Assembly: GCF_024345495.1 (NCBI RefSeq)
Contig: NZ_JAGQBF010000011.1
Location: forward strand, 1-64,000
DNA from: Synechococcus sp. RedBA-s
Lineage (GTDB): Bacteria; Cyanobacteriota; Cyanobacteriia; PCC-6307; Cyanobiaceae
Reading direction: 5' to 3'
DNA: 64,000 nucleotides
A program made the position numbers and the translations under genes. Positions within the stretch are counted from its first letter, which is position 1. Each line of letters opens with the position of its first letter. The notes beneath the pieces are model-generated. The model was not told where the DNA came from, did not search any database, and worked only from the letters and a program-made list of their open reading frames with translations. Of the stretch, positions 37,254 to 46,557 are shown piece by piece.

Positions 37254-38846
37254 TCAGGCTGCTGCGCCAGCCTCCGGTGCTGGCCAGGCCTCTTCGGGAA
37301 TGCGCTCCCTGAACAGATCCATCAGGGTCGTGATCACCTCCTCGATGGCCAAGCCATCGGTGATCAGCTCCACCGCATCCTCGGCCTGGAGCAGGGGAGC
37401 CACCTCGCGGCTGGAATCCTGACGGTCGCGCTCGGCGATCTGCACCTCCAGCTCCGCCAGGGGCGGCACGGCAAACCCCCGCTGCTCCAGATCCTGGGCC
37501 CGCCGACGGGCCCGCTCCGCCACCGTGGCGGTGAGGAACACCTTGAGATCCGCATCCGGGAATACGGCGGTGCCGATGTCACGGCCCTCCGCCACCAGCC
37601 GGCCCCGGGCGCCGAGGGCCCGCTGCTGCTGGGTGAGCGCCTCGCGCACGCAGGCATGGGCCGCCACCTGTGACACCTGGGCCGTGACATCGGGATGGCG
37701 GATCGCCTGGCTCACGTCGTGGCCATTGACGATCACCGATTGCTCACCACTGGCCTCCAGGTCGAGGCTGAGCTCCAGCCCCTCCAGCAGCGGCTCCACC
37801 TCCGCCGCCACAGCTGGATGGGCCCCATGGCGCAGCACCCACCAGGTCACCGCCCGGTACATGGCTCCGGTGTCGAGGTAGATCAGGCCGAGGCGGCGGG
37901 CAAGGACCCGGGTGACCGTGCTTTTGCCTGCCCCGGCGGGGCCATCGATGGCGACGATCGGAGGACGGTTCATCAGCACAAGGTGATCAATCAGGCGGCT
38001 GGGGCCGCAGCGGACGGCTACCGCCAGCAGCAACGGCCCCTTGGGTGGGGGGGAAGCGTCCAGGGGGCGCAGCCGCCGGGCCTCCACCATCTCCACATAC
38101 TCCACCGCCAGATCGGCCCGCCCCAGCTCGGCCTGAACCAACCGCTCCAGCCGGGCGGGATCCCGCTCACCGCTCTCCCAGGCCCGCCGCCCCAGGGCCA
38201 GGGCAGCGGGCAGGCGTGCCGCCTGGCCTCGCTCCAGCTTCGAGAGATAGCGATTGCGGGAGCTGGCCGCCAGACCATCACTTTCCCGCCAGGTGGCACA
38301 TCCCTGGACCCGCAGTGGCAAGGCCAGATCCGCCACGATCCGCCGAAGGATCACCAGTTGCTGCCAGTCTTTCTCGCCCAGCAGCAAACGATCAGGGCGC
38401 ACCAGGGCCAGCAGCCGAGCCACCACCGTCGCCACCCCTTCGAAATGGCCCCCACGGCTGCGGGCGCAGAGCCCCTGGAGCAGAGCGGGAGGAGGCAGCA
38501 CCTTGGTCAGCTCAGCCTCACCGCCGGGGAACAGCTCAGCCACACTGGGGGCGAACAGGGCCGTGGCCCCCGCCGCGGCAGCCAGGGTGCCATCCGCCAG
38601 AGGGTCGCGCGGATAGCGCTCGAAGTCTTCGCCGGGGCCGAACTGGAGCGGATTGACGAACACGCTCACCAGCACCCGCGGCGGTGGCCCCGAGGCGGAC
38701 AGGGGAGCGGCCGCCCGCTCGATCAGGTGGCGGTGACCCTTGTGCAGGGCGCCCATGGTGGGCACGAAGTGGAGGGGAGCGGCCGGCGGCTCGCCGGCGG
38801 GCCTGCACCAGCGGCGCAACTCATCACAGGTGTGCAGCAGCTGCAT
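37254..38846 (-). CDS. panC/cmk: Bifunctional pantoate-beta-alanine ligase / cytidylate kinase
   Basis: A 530-residue fusion typical of cyanobacteria. The start is ATG 38846 (MQLLHTCDELRRWC). The N-terminal half is PanC (FVPTMGALHKGHRHLIERA, VSVFVNPLQFGPGEDFERYP, LLLGEKDWQQL), which makes pantothenate for CoA. From about residue 295 comes Cmk (IVAIDGPAGAGKSTVTRVLA, IYLDTGAMYRAVTWW, GRDIGTAVFPDADLKVFLTA), which phosphorylates CMP and dCMP. An rlpA gene lies upstream on the same strand. Confidence 0.95.
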   Translation of the reverse strand: MQLLHTCDELRRWCRPAGEPPAAPLHFVPTMGALHKGHRHLIERAAAPLSASGPPPRVLVSVFVNPLQFGPGEDFERYPRDPLADGTLAAAAGATALFAPSVAELFPGGEAELTKVLPPPALLQGLCARSRGGHFEGVATVVARLLALVRPDRLLLGEKDWQQLVILRRIVADLALPLRVQGCATWRESDGLAASSRNRYLSKLERGQAARLPAALALGRRAWESGERDPARLERLVQAELGRADLAVEYVEMVEARRLRPLDASPPPKGPLLLAVAVRCGPSRLIDHLVLMNRPPIVAIDGPAGAGKSTVTRVLARRLGLIYLDTGAMYRAVTWWVLRHGAHPAVAAEVEPLLEGLELSLDLEASGEQSVIVNGHDVSQAIRHPDVTAQVSQVAAHACVREALTQQQRALGARGRLVAEGRDIGTAVFPDADLKVFLTATVAERARRRAQDLEQRGFAVPPLAELEVQIAERDRQDSSREVAPLLQAEDAVELITDGLAIEEVITTLMDLFRERIPEEAWPAPEAGAAA

Positions 38847-38860
38847 GGTGGCGCTGAACG

Positions 38861-38890
38861 AAAAACCCACCCGGCGGTTTGCCGGATGGG
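38861..38890 (-). terminator. Terminator after rlpA
   Basis: Minus strand stem CCCATCCGGC/GCCGGGTGGG with loop AAACC, followed by TTTTT (38865-38861). It lies between rlpA and panC/cmk and 15 bp before the latter's start. Confidence 0.8.
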
Positions 38891-38923
38891 CCACTCAAGG
38901 GAAAGGTCTGGAAGGGCTGAACC

Positions 38924-39481
38924 CTACTGAACCACTTCCAGTCGGACCTGGGCCACGCCGCTGGCGACCAGACCGAGGTTCTGGGCAGCGCCGTGGGCCA
39001 GATCGATGATGCGGTTGCCGTGGAAGGGTCCCCGGTCATTGATGCGCACAATGGCGCTGCGGCCATTCCTGAGATTGGTGACCTTCACCTTCGTGCCGAA
39101 GGGCAGGGTGCGGTGAGCCGCGGTCATGGTGCCGGGGCGGAACACTTCGCCATTGGCGGTGCGGTTGCCGAAGAAGCCAGGGCCGTACCAGCTGGCTTCA
39201 CCGGTGCCGGCCAGCTTGAAACGACGGGGAGTGGGGGCCGGAGCGGTGGGAGCGGAGGGGGCCTCAAGGGCCGGGGCTTCGCTGTTCTGCTGGCGAATGG
39301 CGACGGTCTGGGAGGGCTGAACCGACTCGGAGCGCTCGACGGCAGGTGCCGTGAGGGCCGGGGTGGCCATGGCGATGCGGGGCGAGGATTCAGTGCGAGC
39401 CGAATTGGCCAGCACAGGCAGGGCGATGCCACTACCGGAGAGCAGGAGGGCAAGGGCCCCGAGGGGGAAAGTGCGACGCAT
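38924..39481 (-). CDS. rlpA: RlpA-like septal ring lytic transglycosylase/lipoprotein
   Basis: A 185-residue secreted protein. A signal peptide (MRRTFPLGALALLLSGSGIA ... LANS) is followed by a Pro/Ala-rich spacer to about residue 90, then the double-psi beta-barrel domain: GTGEASWYGPGFFGNRTANG, MTAAHRTLPFGTKVKVTNLR, VRINDRGPFHGNRIIDLAHG. The catalytic Asp lies in NDRGPF. There is no lipobox Cys, so it is probably periplasmic rather than lipidated. It trims peptidoglycan strands at division sites in other bacteria. Confidence 0.88.
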   Translation of the reverse strand: MRRTFPLGALALLLSGSGIALPVLANSARTESSPRIAMATPALTAPAVERSESVQPSQTVAIRQQNSEAPALEAPSAPTAPAPTPRRFKLAGTGEASWYGPGFFGNRTANGEVFRPGTMTAAHRTLPFGTKVKVTNLRNGRSAIVRINDRGPFHGNRIIDLAHGAAQNLGLVASGVAQVRLEVVQ

Positions 39482-39880
39482 AACAAACGAGACCCACCAC
39501 AGTGAGGCAACGGACTTCGAATTGAAGGGTCGTTACTTGATGAATCGCGCTAACGATTGGAAGAGCTGATAGCGCAAATCGAGCGGTGGTGTCCCTGACA
39601 AAAAATCACGACCTCGAAAACTTACAGGAAGTCTGAGGAAGTGAGTTGAGCGACTTGGCCGCAAGACTTGATCAGGAGGAGTGATCAATGGCGAAATCCC
39701 TGTCAGCCACAGTGGAGAGAACCGCATGGGACCGAGATATCGATCAGCGACACCAATCACAGCCATCAGCAGAGCTGATCGAATCCTGTGCCAATCGGGC
39801 AGGCGGCTGGCGAATGGACACTGGTCCGCCGGCATCGGAGGATCAGCGGCGATGAGGATCTGCCCAGCAGGAGCAACGCC
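39482..39880. other. Intergenic region between rlpA and purM
   Basis: About 400 bp separating divergent genes. It should hold both promoters. I see no supported gene, repeat or terminator in it. Confidence 0.35.
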
Positions 39881-40915
39881 ATGGATTACCGCACCGCCGG
39901 AGTGGATGTGGCCGCCGGCAGGGCCTTCGTCGAGCGGATCCGCACCAGTGTCGAGAGCACCCGCCGGCCTGAGGTGCTCGGTGGCCTGGGGGGATTCGGC
40001 GGACTGTGCCGGCTGCCCGAGGGATTGCGACGCCCATTGCTGGTGGCCGGCAGTGATGGGGTGGGAACCAAGCTGGAGCTGGCCCAGGCCCACGGGCGCC
40101 ACCACGCCGTGGGGCTTGATCTGGTGGCGATGTGCGTCAACGACGTGATCACCAGTGGGGCTGAGCCCCTGTTCTTCCTCGATTACATCGCCACCGGCAA
40201 GCTCGCCCCCGAGGCCATGGCCTTGGTGGTGGAGGGGATCGCCGACGGCTGCCGCCAGAGCGGCTGCGCCCTGCTGGGGGGCGAGACAGCTGAAATGCCG
40301 GGCTTCTACGCCCCCGGCCGCTACGACCTGGCCGGCTTCTGCGTGGCCGTGGTGGAGGAGGACGACTTGATCGACGGCCGGCAGGTGCGACCAGGCGACC
40401 GGATCCTGGCGGTGGCCAGCAGTGGTGTTCACAGCAATGGCTTTAGCCTGGTGAGGCGGATTCTTGCCAGCAGCGGCACCAGCGAGGCCGTCACCCTGCC
40501 GGGCGATGGCCGGCCGGTTATCGCGGCGCTGCTGGAGCCCACGCTGCTTTATGGCGCCCTGGTGAAGGCCCTGCGCCAGCAGGCGGTGCCCATCCATGCC
40601 ATGGCCCACATCACCGGCGGTGGATTGCCCGAAAACCTGCCCCGCTGCCTGCCGGAGGGAACCCGCGGCCGGATCGAAGCCAGCAGCTGGGAGCGGCCCG
40701 AGCTGTTCCGCTGGCTGCAGGACGAAGGCGAGGTGCCGGAAGCCGATCTGTGGAACACCTTCAACCTGGGGGTCGGCTTCTGCCTGGTGGTGCCGGAGCC
40801 GGCCGTCGCCGGAGCTCTGGAGGTGTGCGGGCGACTGGGGCACCAGGCCTGGCCCCTTGGGGTGGTGGAGGCCGGGGCCCTTTGCCCCCAGCCCCTGGCG
40901 GGTTTGCCGTACTGA
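39881..40915 (+). CDS. purM: Phosphoribosylformylglycinamidine cyclo-ligase
   Basis: A 344-residue AIR synthetase. The start is ATG 39881 ([20 protein letters not shown]) with GGAG upstream. Motifs are [48 protein letters not shown] and [14 protein letters not shown]. It forms the imidazole ring in purine synthesis. Length is normal. Confidence 0.96.
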   Translation: MDYRTAGVDVAAGRAFVERIRTSVESTRRPEVLGGLGGFGGLCRLPEGLRRPLLVAGSDGVGTKLELAQAHGRHHAVGLDLVAMCVNDVITSGAEPLFFLDYIATGKLAPEAMALVVEGIADGCRQSGCALLGGETAEMPGFYAPGRYDLAGFCVAVVEEDDLIDGRQVRPGDRILAVASSGVHSNGFSLVRRILASSGTSEAVTLPGDGRPVIAALLEPTLLYGALVKALRQQAVPIHAMAHITGGGLPENLPRCLPEGTRGRIEASSWERPELFRWLQDEGEVPEADLWNTFNLGVGFCLVVPEPAVAGALEVCGRLGHQAWPLGVVEAGALCPQPLAGLPY

Positions 40916-41004
40916 CAGCCCCATCCCCGCTGCTGGCAGATTGCAGCAGGCTTCGCTGCCCTTGATCGCTGGCGGCGCACCCGGGAATCCATACGTCCTT
41001 AACC

Positions 41005-41676
41005 ATGCAGACCTCCAGCACCCGCATCACCCGACGGCGCAGCTCAGCGGGCCCCCAGCCGGCGGCACCACCGCGGCGGCTGAATGCTCCTCCCCAGGGT
41101 CGCAGCGTCAGTCGACCCACTTATCTCACCCTGCGCGACCACGGCAAGGTGTTCGTGGCCGACCTGCCTCGCCTCTCCGAGGGCCAGCTCACGCGGGTGG
41201 CCACCGAAGCGCAGGAGGTGCTCGAGAGCCTTCAGCGGCGCCTGGAGGAGCTGGATCAGCTGGCCACCCTCCAGCCAGCCGATCAGGAGACGCAGATCAG
41301 GGCCAGCACCAAACGGGGCGTCACCGAACGTTTTCTGCAGGCCATCGAGGAGGAGCAGTGCGAACGACGCAACAATCCGGCTCTGCGCGCCGCGGCGGGA
41401 GAATCGATCGCGCGGGCCTTCCTGGAACTCTCCCGCCACCGCCTGCCGGGGGCCACGTTCGACTCCCTGCTGCAGGAGGCCCTCAGCGCCTGTGACGAGC
41501 ACAGCTCAAAAGCGGATGGAGCTGACTCGGGTTCCTCGTCCAAAGCGGGATCCAGCTCGGCCCCGGGCGGTGCCGCCGCTCCGGTTAACAACCTCCCCAC
41601 TTCCAGACCGGCGGCGCTGCCCGTGGTGCTCTCCCCCGACCCCACGGACAGCTCTGCGGCAACGGAATCGAGCTGA
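41005..41676 (+). CDS. Conserved hypothetical protein
   Basis: A 223-residue soluble protein. The N-terminus is basic and Pro/Ala-rich; a helical core spans residues 45-155 (YLTLRDHGKVFVADLPRLSE ... SLLQEALSACDE), and the last 65 residues are Ser/Ala-rich low complexity. I do not recognise a domain. It lies 90 bp after purM and faces the aldo/keto reductase gene tail to tail. Confidence 0.65.
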   Translation: MQTSSTRITRRRSSAGPQPAAPPRRLNAPPQGRSVSRPTYLTLRDHGKVFVADLPRLSEGQLTRVATEAQEVLESLQRRLEELDQLATLQPADQETQIRASTKRGVTERFLQAIEEEQCERRNNPALRAAAGESIARAFLELSRHRLPGATFDSLLQEALSACDEHSSKADGADSGSSSKAGSSSAPGGAAAPVNNLPTSRPAALPVVLSPDPTDSSAATESS

Positions 41677-41691
41677 TCCTCGATCACCGTC

Positions 41692-42666
41692 TCAATCACT
41701 GAGGAACGGGTTGGCGGGCATCCTCACCGGCAGGGCCAGGGCCTGGCGGTCGAGGGCGAGGCATTCCTGATCGTTCATCTCCCAGGCCAGTGCCGCCGCC
41801 GCCGCATCGACCTGCTCGGGACTGCGCAGGCCGGGGATCGGCATCGCCCCGTGGGCCCGGCACCAGTTCAGTGCCACCTCACTCACCTGGGCACCGCGCT
41901 CAGCCGCCATCTCCCGCATCAGGGCCAGCAGCGGTTCGATCTTCGGCAGCAGCCGCCGGAACAGCAGCCCCCGTGGCCCCTTGGGCCAGCCGGCGCCACT
42001 GCCCGGCCGGACTCGGTCGCCAAGCAGGCCCAGGGCCATGGGGCTGTAGGCGATCAGATCCACCCCCAGCTCCCGGCAACAGTCCCCGAGTTCGCCACCG
42101 CTCACCGCCTCAGGGGCCAGCAGAGACACCTGCACCTGAAGACTGGCCAGGCGCACCCCCCGCTCGGCCAGCCGCCGCTGCACCTGCCTCAGACGCCTGG
42201 GCCCCATGTTCGAGACCCCCAGGCTCTCCACCTCGCCGGCCGCCACGAGGTCCGCCAGTCCCTCCAGCAGGGGGGCCTCCTGCCAGGGGGCGTAGCGGGC
42301 GGTGCTCCAGTGCAGCTGCACCCGATCAAGGCGACCGCCCAACCGCTGACAGGAAGCCCTGAAGGCCCGCTCATAGCCTCGGCGACCCAGGCGCCAGGGG
42401 AAGGGGGCCAGCTTGGTGGCCACGCACAGTCGGTCACGTTGCTGGGGGGACACGGCTTGGAGGAAGCCACCGAGCAACGCTTCGCTGCGGCCGGTGAAGC
42501 GGCCGGTGCCATAGGAGTCGGCGGTGTCGAAGAAACGAAATCCCAGGGCCACCGCCCGTTGGAACGTGGCCTCCAGGGCCTGGTCATGGAGCTCGGGCCT
42601 GTACCCCCAGAGGAACTGGTTACCCCAGGCCCAGGTGCCCACGCCGATCGAGACGGACTGCGCCAT
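41692..42666 (-). CDS. Aldo/keto reductase
   Basis: A 324-residue TIM-barrel NADPH oxidoreductase. The start is set at ATG 42666 (MAQSVSIGVGTWAWGNQFLW); ATG 42696 is an alternative. Catalytic residues sit in FFDTADSYG (Asp, Tyr), CVATKLAPFPW (Lys) and VQLHWST (His). NADPH binding is near IPGLRSPEQVDAAAAA. Substrate unknown. It is divergent by 40 bp from a small zinc-ribbon gene. Confidence 0.9.
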   Translation of the reverse strand: MAQSVSIGVGTWAWGNQFLWGYRPELHDQALEATFQRAVALGFRFFDTADSYGTGRFTGRSEALLGGFLQAVSPQQRDRLCVATKLAPFPWRLGRRGYERAFRASCQRLGGRLDRVQLHWSTARYAPWQEAPLLEGLADLVAAGEVESLGVSNMGPRRLRQVQRRLAERGVRLASLQVQVSLLAPEAVSGGELGDCCRELGVDLIAYSPMALGLLGDRVRPGSGAGWPKGPRGLLFRRLLPKIEPLLALMREMAAERGAQVSEVALNWCRAHGAMPIPGLRSPEQVDAAAAALAWEMNDQECLALDRQALALPVRMPANPFLSD

Positions 42667-42705
42667 GGATCTCCGGGCTGCGAGCGATCTCGTCATGATC
42701 GGGGC

Positions 42706-42882
42706 ATGACCTCCCCAGCCGCACAGAACCAATCGCCAACGCCTGTGCCACCGCCGGGATCCCAGGCGCTGCAGACCCCGGAGCCGCCGCCCAGCGAGCC
42801 GGTGCTCTGCAACCACTGCGGCCGCACCGCCAGCAACGAGATCAGCTGTCAGGGCCACTGCGTAGCCGATTCGGACTACTGA
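42706..42882 (+). CDS. Small cysteine-rich (zinc-ribbon-like) protein
   Basis: A 58-residue protein with a Pro-rich first half and a C-terminal VLCNHCGRTASNEISCQGHC motif: four cysteines arranged C-x2-C-x9-C-x3-C, suited to bind zinc. Family not recognised. Codon use matches real genes. Divergent from the aldo/keto reductase. Confidence 0.6.
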   Translation: MTSPAAQNQSPTPVPPPGSQALQTPEPPPSEPVLCNHCGRTASNEISCQGHCVADSDY

Positions 42883-42938
42883 CTCAGAAGCTGGGGTCAG
42901 GGCGGTTCCACAATGGTGGCCCTGCGCGTGGGTTCCCC

Positions 42939-43499
42939 TTGGCCGTCAGCACCCCCCTTCCCAAGTCATTCAGGCCCCCCAGCGGCGCCAGGCGGGGCAC
43001 CGGCCGGGCGGCACTACTGCTGGCCGGAGTGCTGCTCAGTCTGCTGATCCCCGCAGCAGGCGTTCGGGCCCAGGAGAACAAACCCACCGACTTCGGCCGG
43101 GTGCAACGGAGCACCCGCAGCTGCCAGCGCAACTTGGCCGCGGCCAGCCCTGGCCCCTGCTCGGAACTGCGCTTTGAGCAGAACCAGCAGGGACTGCTGA
43201 ACATCCGCTTCGTCGGCGCCGGCCGTGGCGAAATCTCCTCCAACCTGGTCACCTTCGTGGGACTGGTGAAGGACGGCGGGGCCGGGCTGCACTGCAGCGA
43301 GGGTCGTTGCCGCCTGAAGGGTCCCCTCAGCACCGAAATCACCAGCGTGAGTGAGCTGGGCTTCGATCAGCGCGGACTGCCCACCAGCCTGCCCAGCGCC
43401 TGGCCCGCCGATGGCACCTGCAGGGTGGAGAAGAACGAGGTGCGCTGCGAAGCCAAGTCACCCACAGGGGAGCGCTGGGAAGCCAGCGCCGAACTGTGA
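42939..43499 (+). CDS. Secreted hypothetical protein
   Basis: A 186-residue protein with a TTG start and a signal peptide (RGTGRAALLLAGVLLSLLIP, cleavage probably near GVRAQ). The mature part has six cysteines (RSCQRN, GPCSEL, LHCSEGRCR, GTCRVE, VRCEAK), enough for three disulfides, so it should act in the periplasm or outside. No family is recognised. Its stop overlaps a possible GTG start of the following frame. Confidence 0.6.
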   Translation: MAVSTPLPKSFRPPSGARRGTGRAALLLAGVLLSLLIPAAGVRAQENKPTDFGRVQRSTRSCQRNLAAASPGPCSELRFEQNQQGLLNIRFVGAGRGEISSNLVTFVGLVKDGGAGLHCSEGRCRLKGPLSTEITSVSELGFDQRGLPTSLPSAWPADGTCRVEKNEVRCEAKSPTGERWEASAEL

Positions 43500-43538
43500 A
43501 CGACCCCTCCGGCAACCCGCCGGCGGGGGGGAGATCAG

Positions 43539-43609
43539 AGGCGGCACCCAGATTCGAACTGGGGGTAAAGGATTTGCAATCCTCTGCCTTACCACTTGGC
43601 CATGCCGCC
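43539..43609 (-). tRNA. tRNA-Cys (GCA)
   Basis: A 71-nt cloverleaf on the minus strand. Acceptor GGCGGCA pairs with TGCCGCC, discriminator T, anticodon loop TTGCAAA with GCA, T arm AGTTCGAATCT. CCA is not encoded. Confidence 0.96.
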
Positions 43610-43642
43610 AGACCAGGGGCGAACCCCCTTGCTGCGGATCGT

Positions 43643-44896
43643 ATCAGCCGTCCTCAGCAGCCCCGGCTGCTGCTGCTCAGCAACGGCCATGGGGAGGATC
43701 TGATCGGTTTGCGCATCCTGCAAGCGCTGCATCAGCGGCGCCCGCAGGTGCTGATCGGTGTCCTGCCGCTGGTGGGGGAGGGGGAGACCTACCGGCAGGC
43801 GGAGCAGGAGGGCTGGCTGCACCGGCTGGGCCCCCGCCAGCGGCTGCCCAGCGGCGGCTTCAGCAACCAGAGCCTCTCCGCGCTGCTGCGTGATCTGGGG
43901 GCGGGACTGGGCGGCCTGAGCTGGCGCCAGTGGCAGCTGGTGCGTCGCTGGGGTGCCAGCGGCGAGCCGATCCTGGCGGTGGGGGATCTGCTGCCCCTGC
44001 TGCTGGCCTGGGCCAGCGGCGCGCCCTACGGCTTCGTGGGCACACCCAAAAGCGATTACACCTGGAGGAGTGGGCCCGGCCGCGACCCCATCGCCGACTG
44101 CTACCACCGCTGCAAGGGCAGTGAATGGGATCCCTGGGAATGGTCCCTGATGGCCGATCGTCGCGCCCGGCTGGTGGCGGTGCGCGATGGCCTCACTGCC
44201 CGGGGGCTGAGGCGCCAGGGGGTGGCGGCACTGGCGCCCGGCAACCCGATGATGGATCAGCTGGATCGACGACCCCTGCCGGAGGTGTTGGGCCAGCGGC
44301 GGCGGATCGTGCTGCTCTGCGGCAGCCGGCTGCCGGAAGCCCTCGCCAATGCCCGGCGGCTGCTGGCGGGCCTGGCCTGCTCGCCGGCCAGGGAGCCACA
44401 GGTGGTGCTCTGCCCCACCGGCTCCCGCCCCAGCCGCGGCGACCTGGAGCCGATCCTGCGCGCCCAGGGCTACCGCGAGGTAGAGCTCCCGCAGGGTTGC
44501 GGCGGCAGCTCTGCCTGGCAGGTCCAACAGCGGCTGCTGCTGCTGGGGCCTGGCTGCTTCGAGCGCTGGGCCGGCTGGGGGGAGGTGGGTCTGGCCACCG
44601 CCGGCACCGCCACCGAGCAACTGGTGGGCCTAGGGGTGCCCGTGCTTTCGCTGCCTGGGCCGGGGCCGCAGTTCAAGCGCGGGTTCGCCCAGCGCCAGAG
44701 CCGGCTGCTGGGGGGGGCGGTGCACCCCTGCGCCTCCGGGCAGGAGCTGGCCCTCGAACTAGAGCGGCTGCTGAGGGATGGCCAGCGACGCCAGCACCTC
44801 GGGGCCATCGGCCGGCAGCGGATGGGGACGTCCGGCGGCAGCGAGCGCCTGGCGGAGCTGGTGGACCGCCGGCTGCTGGCCCAGCCCCAGGGATGA
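43643..44896 (+). CDS. LpxB-like glycosyltransferase family protein
   Basis: A protein of about 417 residues related to lipid-A-disaccharide synthase. It opens with RLLLLSNGHGEDLIGLRIL, and has YGFVGTPKSDYTW and a nucleotide-sugar site LATAGTATEQLVGLGVPVLS. No ATG, GTG or TTG lies in frame between the tRNA-Cys gene and the conserved start; the nearest plausible initiator is ATC 43643. A GTG at 43496 would need translation through the antisense of the tRNA. Biological substrate unknown. Confidence 0.8.
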   Translation: MSRPQQPRLLLLSNGHGEDLIGLRILQALHQRRPQVLIGVLPLVGEGETYRQAEQEGWLHRLGPRQRLPSGGFSNQSLSALLRDLGAGLGGLSWRQWQLVRRWGASGEPILAVGDLLPLLLAWASGAPYGFVGTPKSDYTWRSGPGRDPIADCYHRCKGSEWDPWEWSLMADRRARLVAVRDGLTARGLRRQGVAALAPGNPMMDQLDRRPLPEVLGQRRRIVLLCGSRLPEALANARRLLAGLACSPAREPQVVLCPTGSRPSRGDLEPILRAQGYREVELPQGCGGSSAWQVQQRLLLLGPGCFERWAGWGEVGLATAGTATEQLVGLGVPVLSLPGPGPQFKRGFAQRQSRLLGGAVHPCASGQELALELERLLRDGQRRQHLGAIGRQRMGTSGGSERLAELVDRRLLAQPQG

Positions 44897-44927
44897 TGGG
44901 CTCTCACCTCACCCAGGCCCATCCCCG

Positions 44928-45185
44928 ATGCCAGCACCGATCGACCGGGCCTACGCCACCGTCACCGGTCAGCTGGCCACCCTGCTGGGGGTGAGCATCG
45001 CCGCAGCCCGGCGCCGGGTCGATCAGCAGGCCGCCCGGGAGGGAACGCGAGCGGCGGGCGAGCGCATCACCATCGCCGAGCGCATGATCCAGGAGGCCCA
45101 GGGAGGGGCCAGGGCCCAGGGTCAGCTGCTGGATGAGCTGCTGGTGGCCGAAGACGACGACAGCGGCTTCATGGTCGAGGACTGA
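44928..45185 (+). CDS. Conserved hypothetical protein
   Basis: An 85-residue helical, acidic-tailed protein (MPAPIDRAYATVTGQLATLL ... DDDSGFMVED). The segment GVSIAAARRRVDQQAAREG suggests a helix-turn-helix-like or coiled-coil arrangement. No family is recognised. It follows the LpxB-like gene by 31 bp on the same strand. Confidence 0.6.
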   Translation: MPAPIDRAYATVTGQLATLLGVSIAAARRRVDQQAAREGTRAAGERITIAERMIQEAQGGARAQGQLLDELLVAEDDDSGFMVED

Positions 45186-45245
45186 CCGCAGGGCTCATTG
45201 ATCGCAGAACCCACTGGAGCTGGCCACATTGGTTCGCCTCGAGCC

Positions 45246-45932
45246 TCAGCGCGACTGGGAGGAATGCTCGAACACCGAGCCGAAGCGACTGCGGTCGAGA
45301 TCGGCAAACACCGGCAGGCAGGCGAAGCAGCGGCGGGCCAGATCCAGGCGCCCCTCCCGCTCGAGGATGGCGGACAGGGCGTCACGGGCTGCCAGCAGAT
45401 AGCGCACGTCGTTGGCCGCATAGATCAGCTGGGCCTCGCCCAGATCCTCCACCCGTCCCCAGTCGCTGCTCTGCGACTGCTTGTCGAGTTCCACCCCCAC
45501 CAGCTCCTGCACCACCTCCTTGAGCCCGTGGCGAGAGCTGTAGGTGCGGGCCAGGCGACTGGCCACCTTGGTGCAGAACAGTGGCGCCACGGCAATGCCC
45601 AGTCCTTCCCCCAGGGCCGCCAGGTCGAAGCGGGCGAAGTGAAACACCTTCTCGATCGCCGCACTCTCCAGCAGCTGGCGCAGGCGGGGCGCCTCCTGCT
45701 GGCCCCGGGCGATGCGGATGCAGCAGACGTTGTCGAGATGGTCGGCGATCTGAACCAGGCACAAACGGTCGCGGCCATGGATCAGCCCCATCGCTTCGGT
45801 GTCCACCGCCAGGGCCGGGGCCTGGGCCAGCAGGCTGAGCCAGTCGGCGTCGAGATCCCCCTCGAACACAGCGAAGCGATGGGGGGTGGGGGAGAGGGCC
45901 GAGGGCATGAGCGGGGGAGCAACCGACGCCAT
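45246..45932 (-). CDS. Ribonuclease D / 3'-5' exonuclease
   Basis: A 228-residue DEDD-type exonuclease. Exo I is LAVDTEAMGLIHGRDRLCLV (Asp, Glu), Exo II is FHFARFDLAALGE (Asp), and Exo III is QLIYAANDVRYLLAARDALS (Tyr, Asp). No HRDC domain, so it is shorter than E. coli RNase D, as usual in cyanobacteria. It trims RNA 3' ends, probably tRNA precursors. Divergent from the next gene. Confidence 0.88.
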   Translation of the reverse strand: MASVAPPLMPSALSPTPHRFAVFEGDLDADWLSLLAQAPALAVDTEAMGLIHGRDRLCLVQIADHLDNVCCIRIARGQQEAPRLRQLLESAAIEKVFHFARFDLAALGEGLGIAVAPLFCTKVASRLARTYSSRHGLKEVVQELVGVELDKQSQSSDWGRVEDLGEAQLIYAANDVRYLLAARDALSAILEREGRLDLARRCFACLPVFADLDRSRFGSVFEHSSQSR

Positions 45933-45979
45933 CGTGCCGAAAGGGGGAGAATGGAGCTCCTCCGCACTGGATCCCCCGC

Positions 45980-46546
45980 GTGCCGTCGCTCCTGTCCCCC
46001 ACCCTGGGCTCCACCCTGCTGCTGACCCTGCTGATGACCATCGGCCTGGTGTTCTTCCTGCGCGCCGCCAGCAAGGACCGCACCACGGTGGTGGATGTGC
46101 AGTCGCCGCGGCCGGCCCTCGAGGTGCTCGACGGCCTCAGCCAGTGGCTGAAGCAACGGGGCTGGCAGGCGGAGGACGGCGATCCCGAGCGACGGCTGCT
46201 GCGCTTCCGCGGCCAGGTGGGAGCCAGCGGCACCCTGGCGCTGCTGCTCTCGCTGCTGGGGACGGTCGGGGCGGCCTGCCTGGGCCTGGTGCTGCGTCAG
46301 CTGCTGCCGGCGCTGGGCTGGTGGCCGCTGCTGCTGGCCCTGATCGGTCCGATGGCGGGGCTGGTCTACCGGCGGCGGGCCGCCCGCCAGGAGCTGGTGG
46401 AACTGCGCCTGGTCAGCGCCGACGACGCTCCCCTCAGCCAGCTGCGCCTACGGGCCCACCGCGACGAGTTGATCGCCCTGGAACTGGAGCTGGGGCCCCG
46501 CCTGCAACTGGCCAGTGACGGCACCCTGCTCAGTTCCCCCATCTGA
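45980..46546 (+). CDS. Cofactor assembly of complex C subunit B (CCB-like)
   Basis: A 188-residue membrane protein with an N-terminal span (residues 8-27) and a hydrophobic pair at about 82-130 (GTLALLLSLLGTVGAACLGL ... WWPLLLALIGPMAGLVYRRR). The layout and KDRTTVVDVQSPRPALEVLD agree with the CCB2/CCB4-type proteins that attach heme c(i) to cytochrome b6. This is assigned by family resemblance from memory, so moderate confidence. Confidence 0.65.
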   Translation: MPSLLSPTLGSTLLLTLLMTIGLVFFLRAASKDRTTVVDVQSPRPALEVLDGLSQWLKQRGWQAEDGDPERRLLRFRGQVGASGTLALLLSLLGTVGAACLGLVLRQLLPALGWWPLLLALIGPMAGLVYRRRAARQELVELRLVSADDAPLSQLRLRAHRDELIALELELGPRLQLASDGTLLSSPI

Positions 46547-46557
46547 ATCCCCGGACC

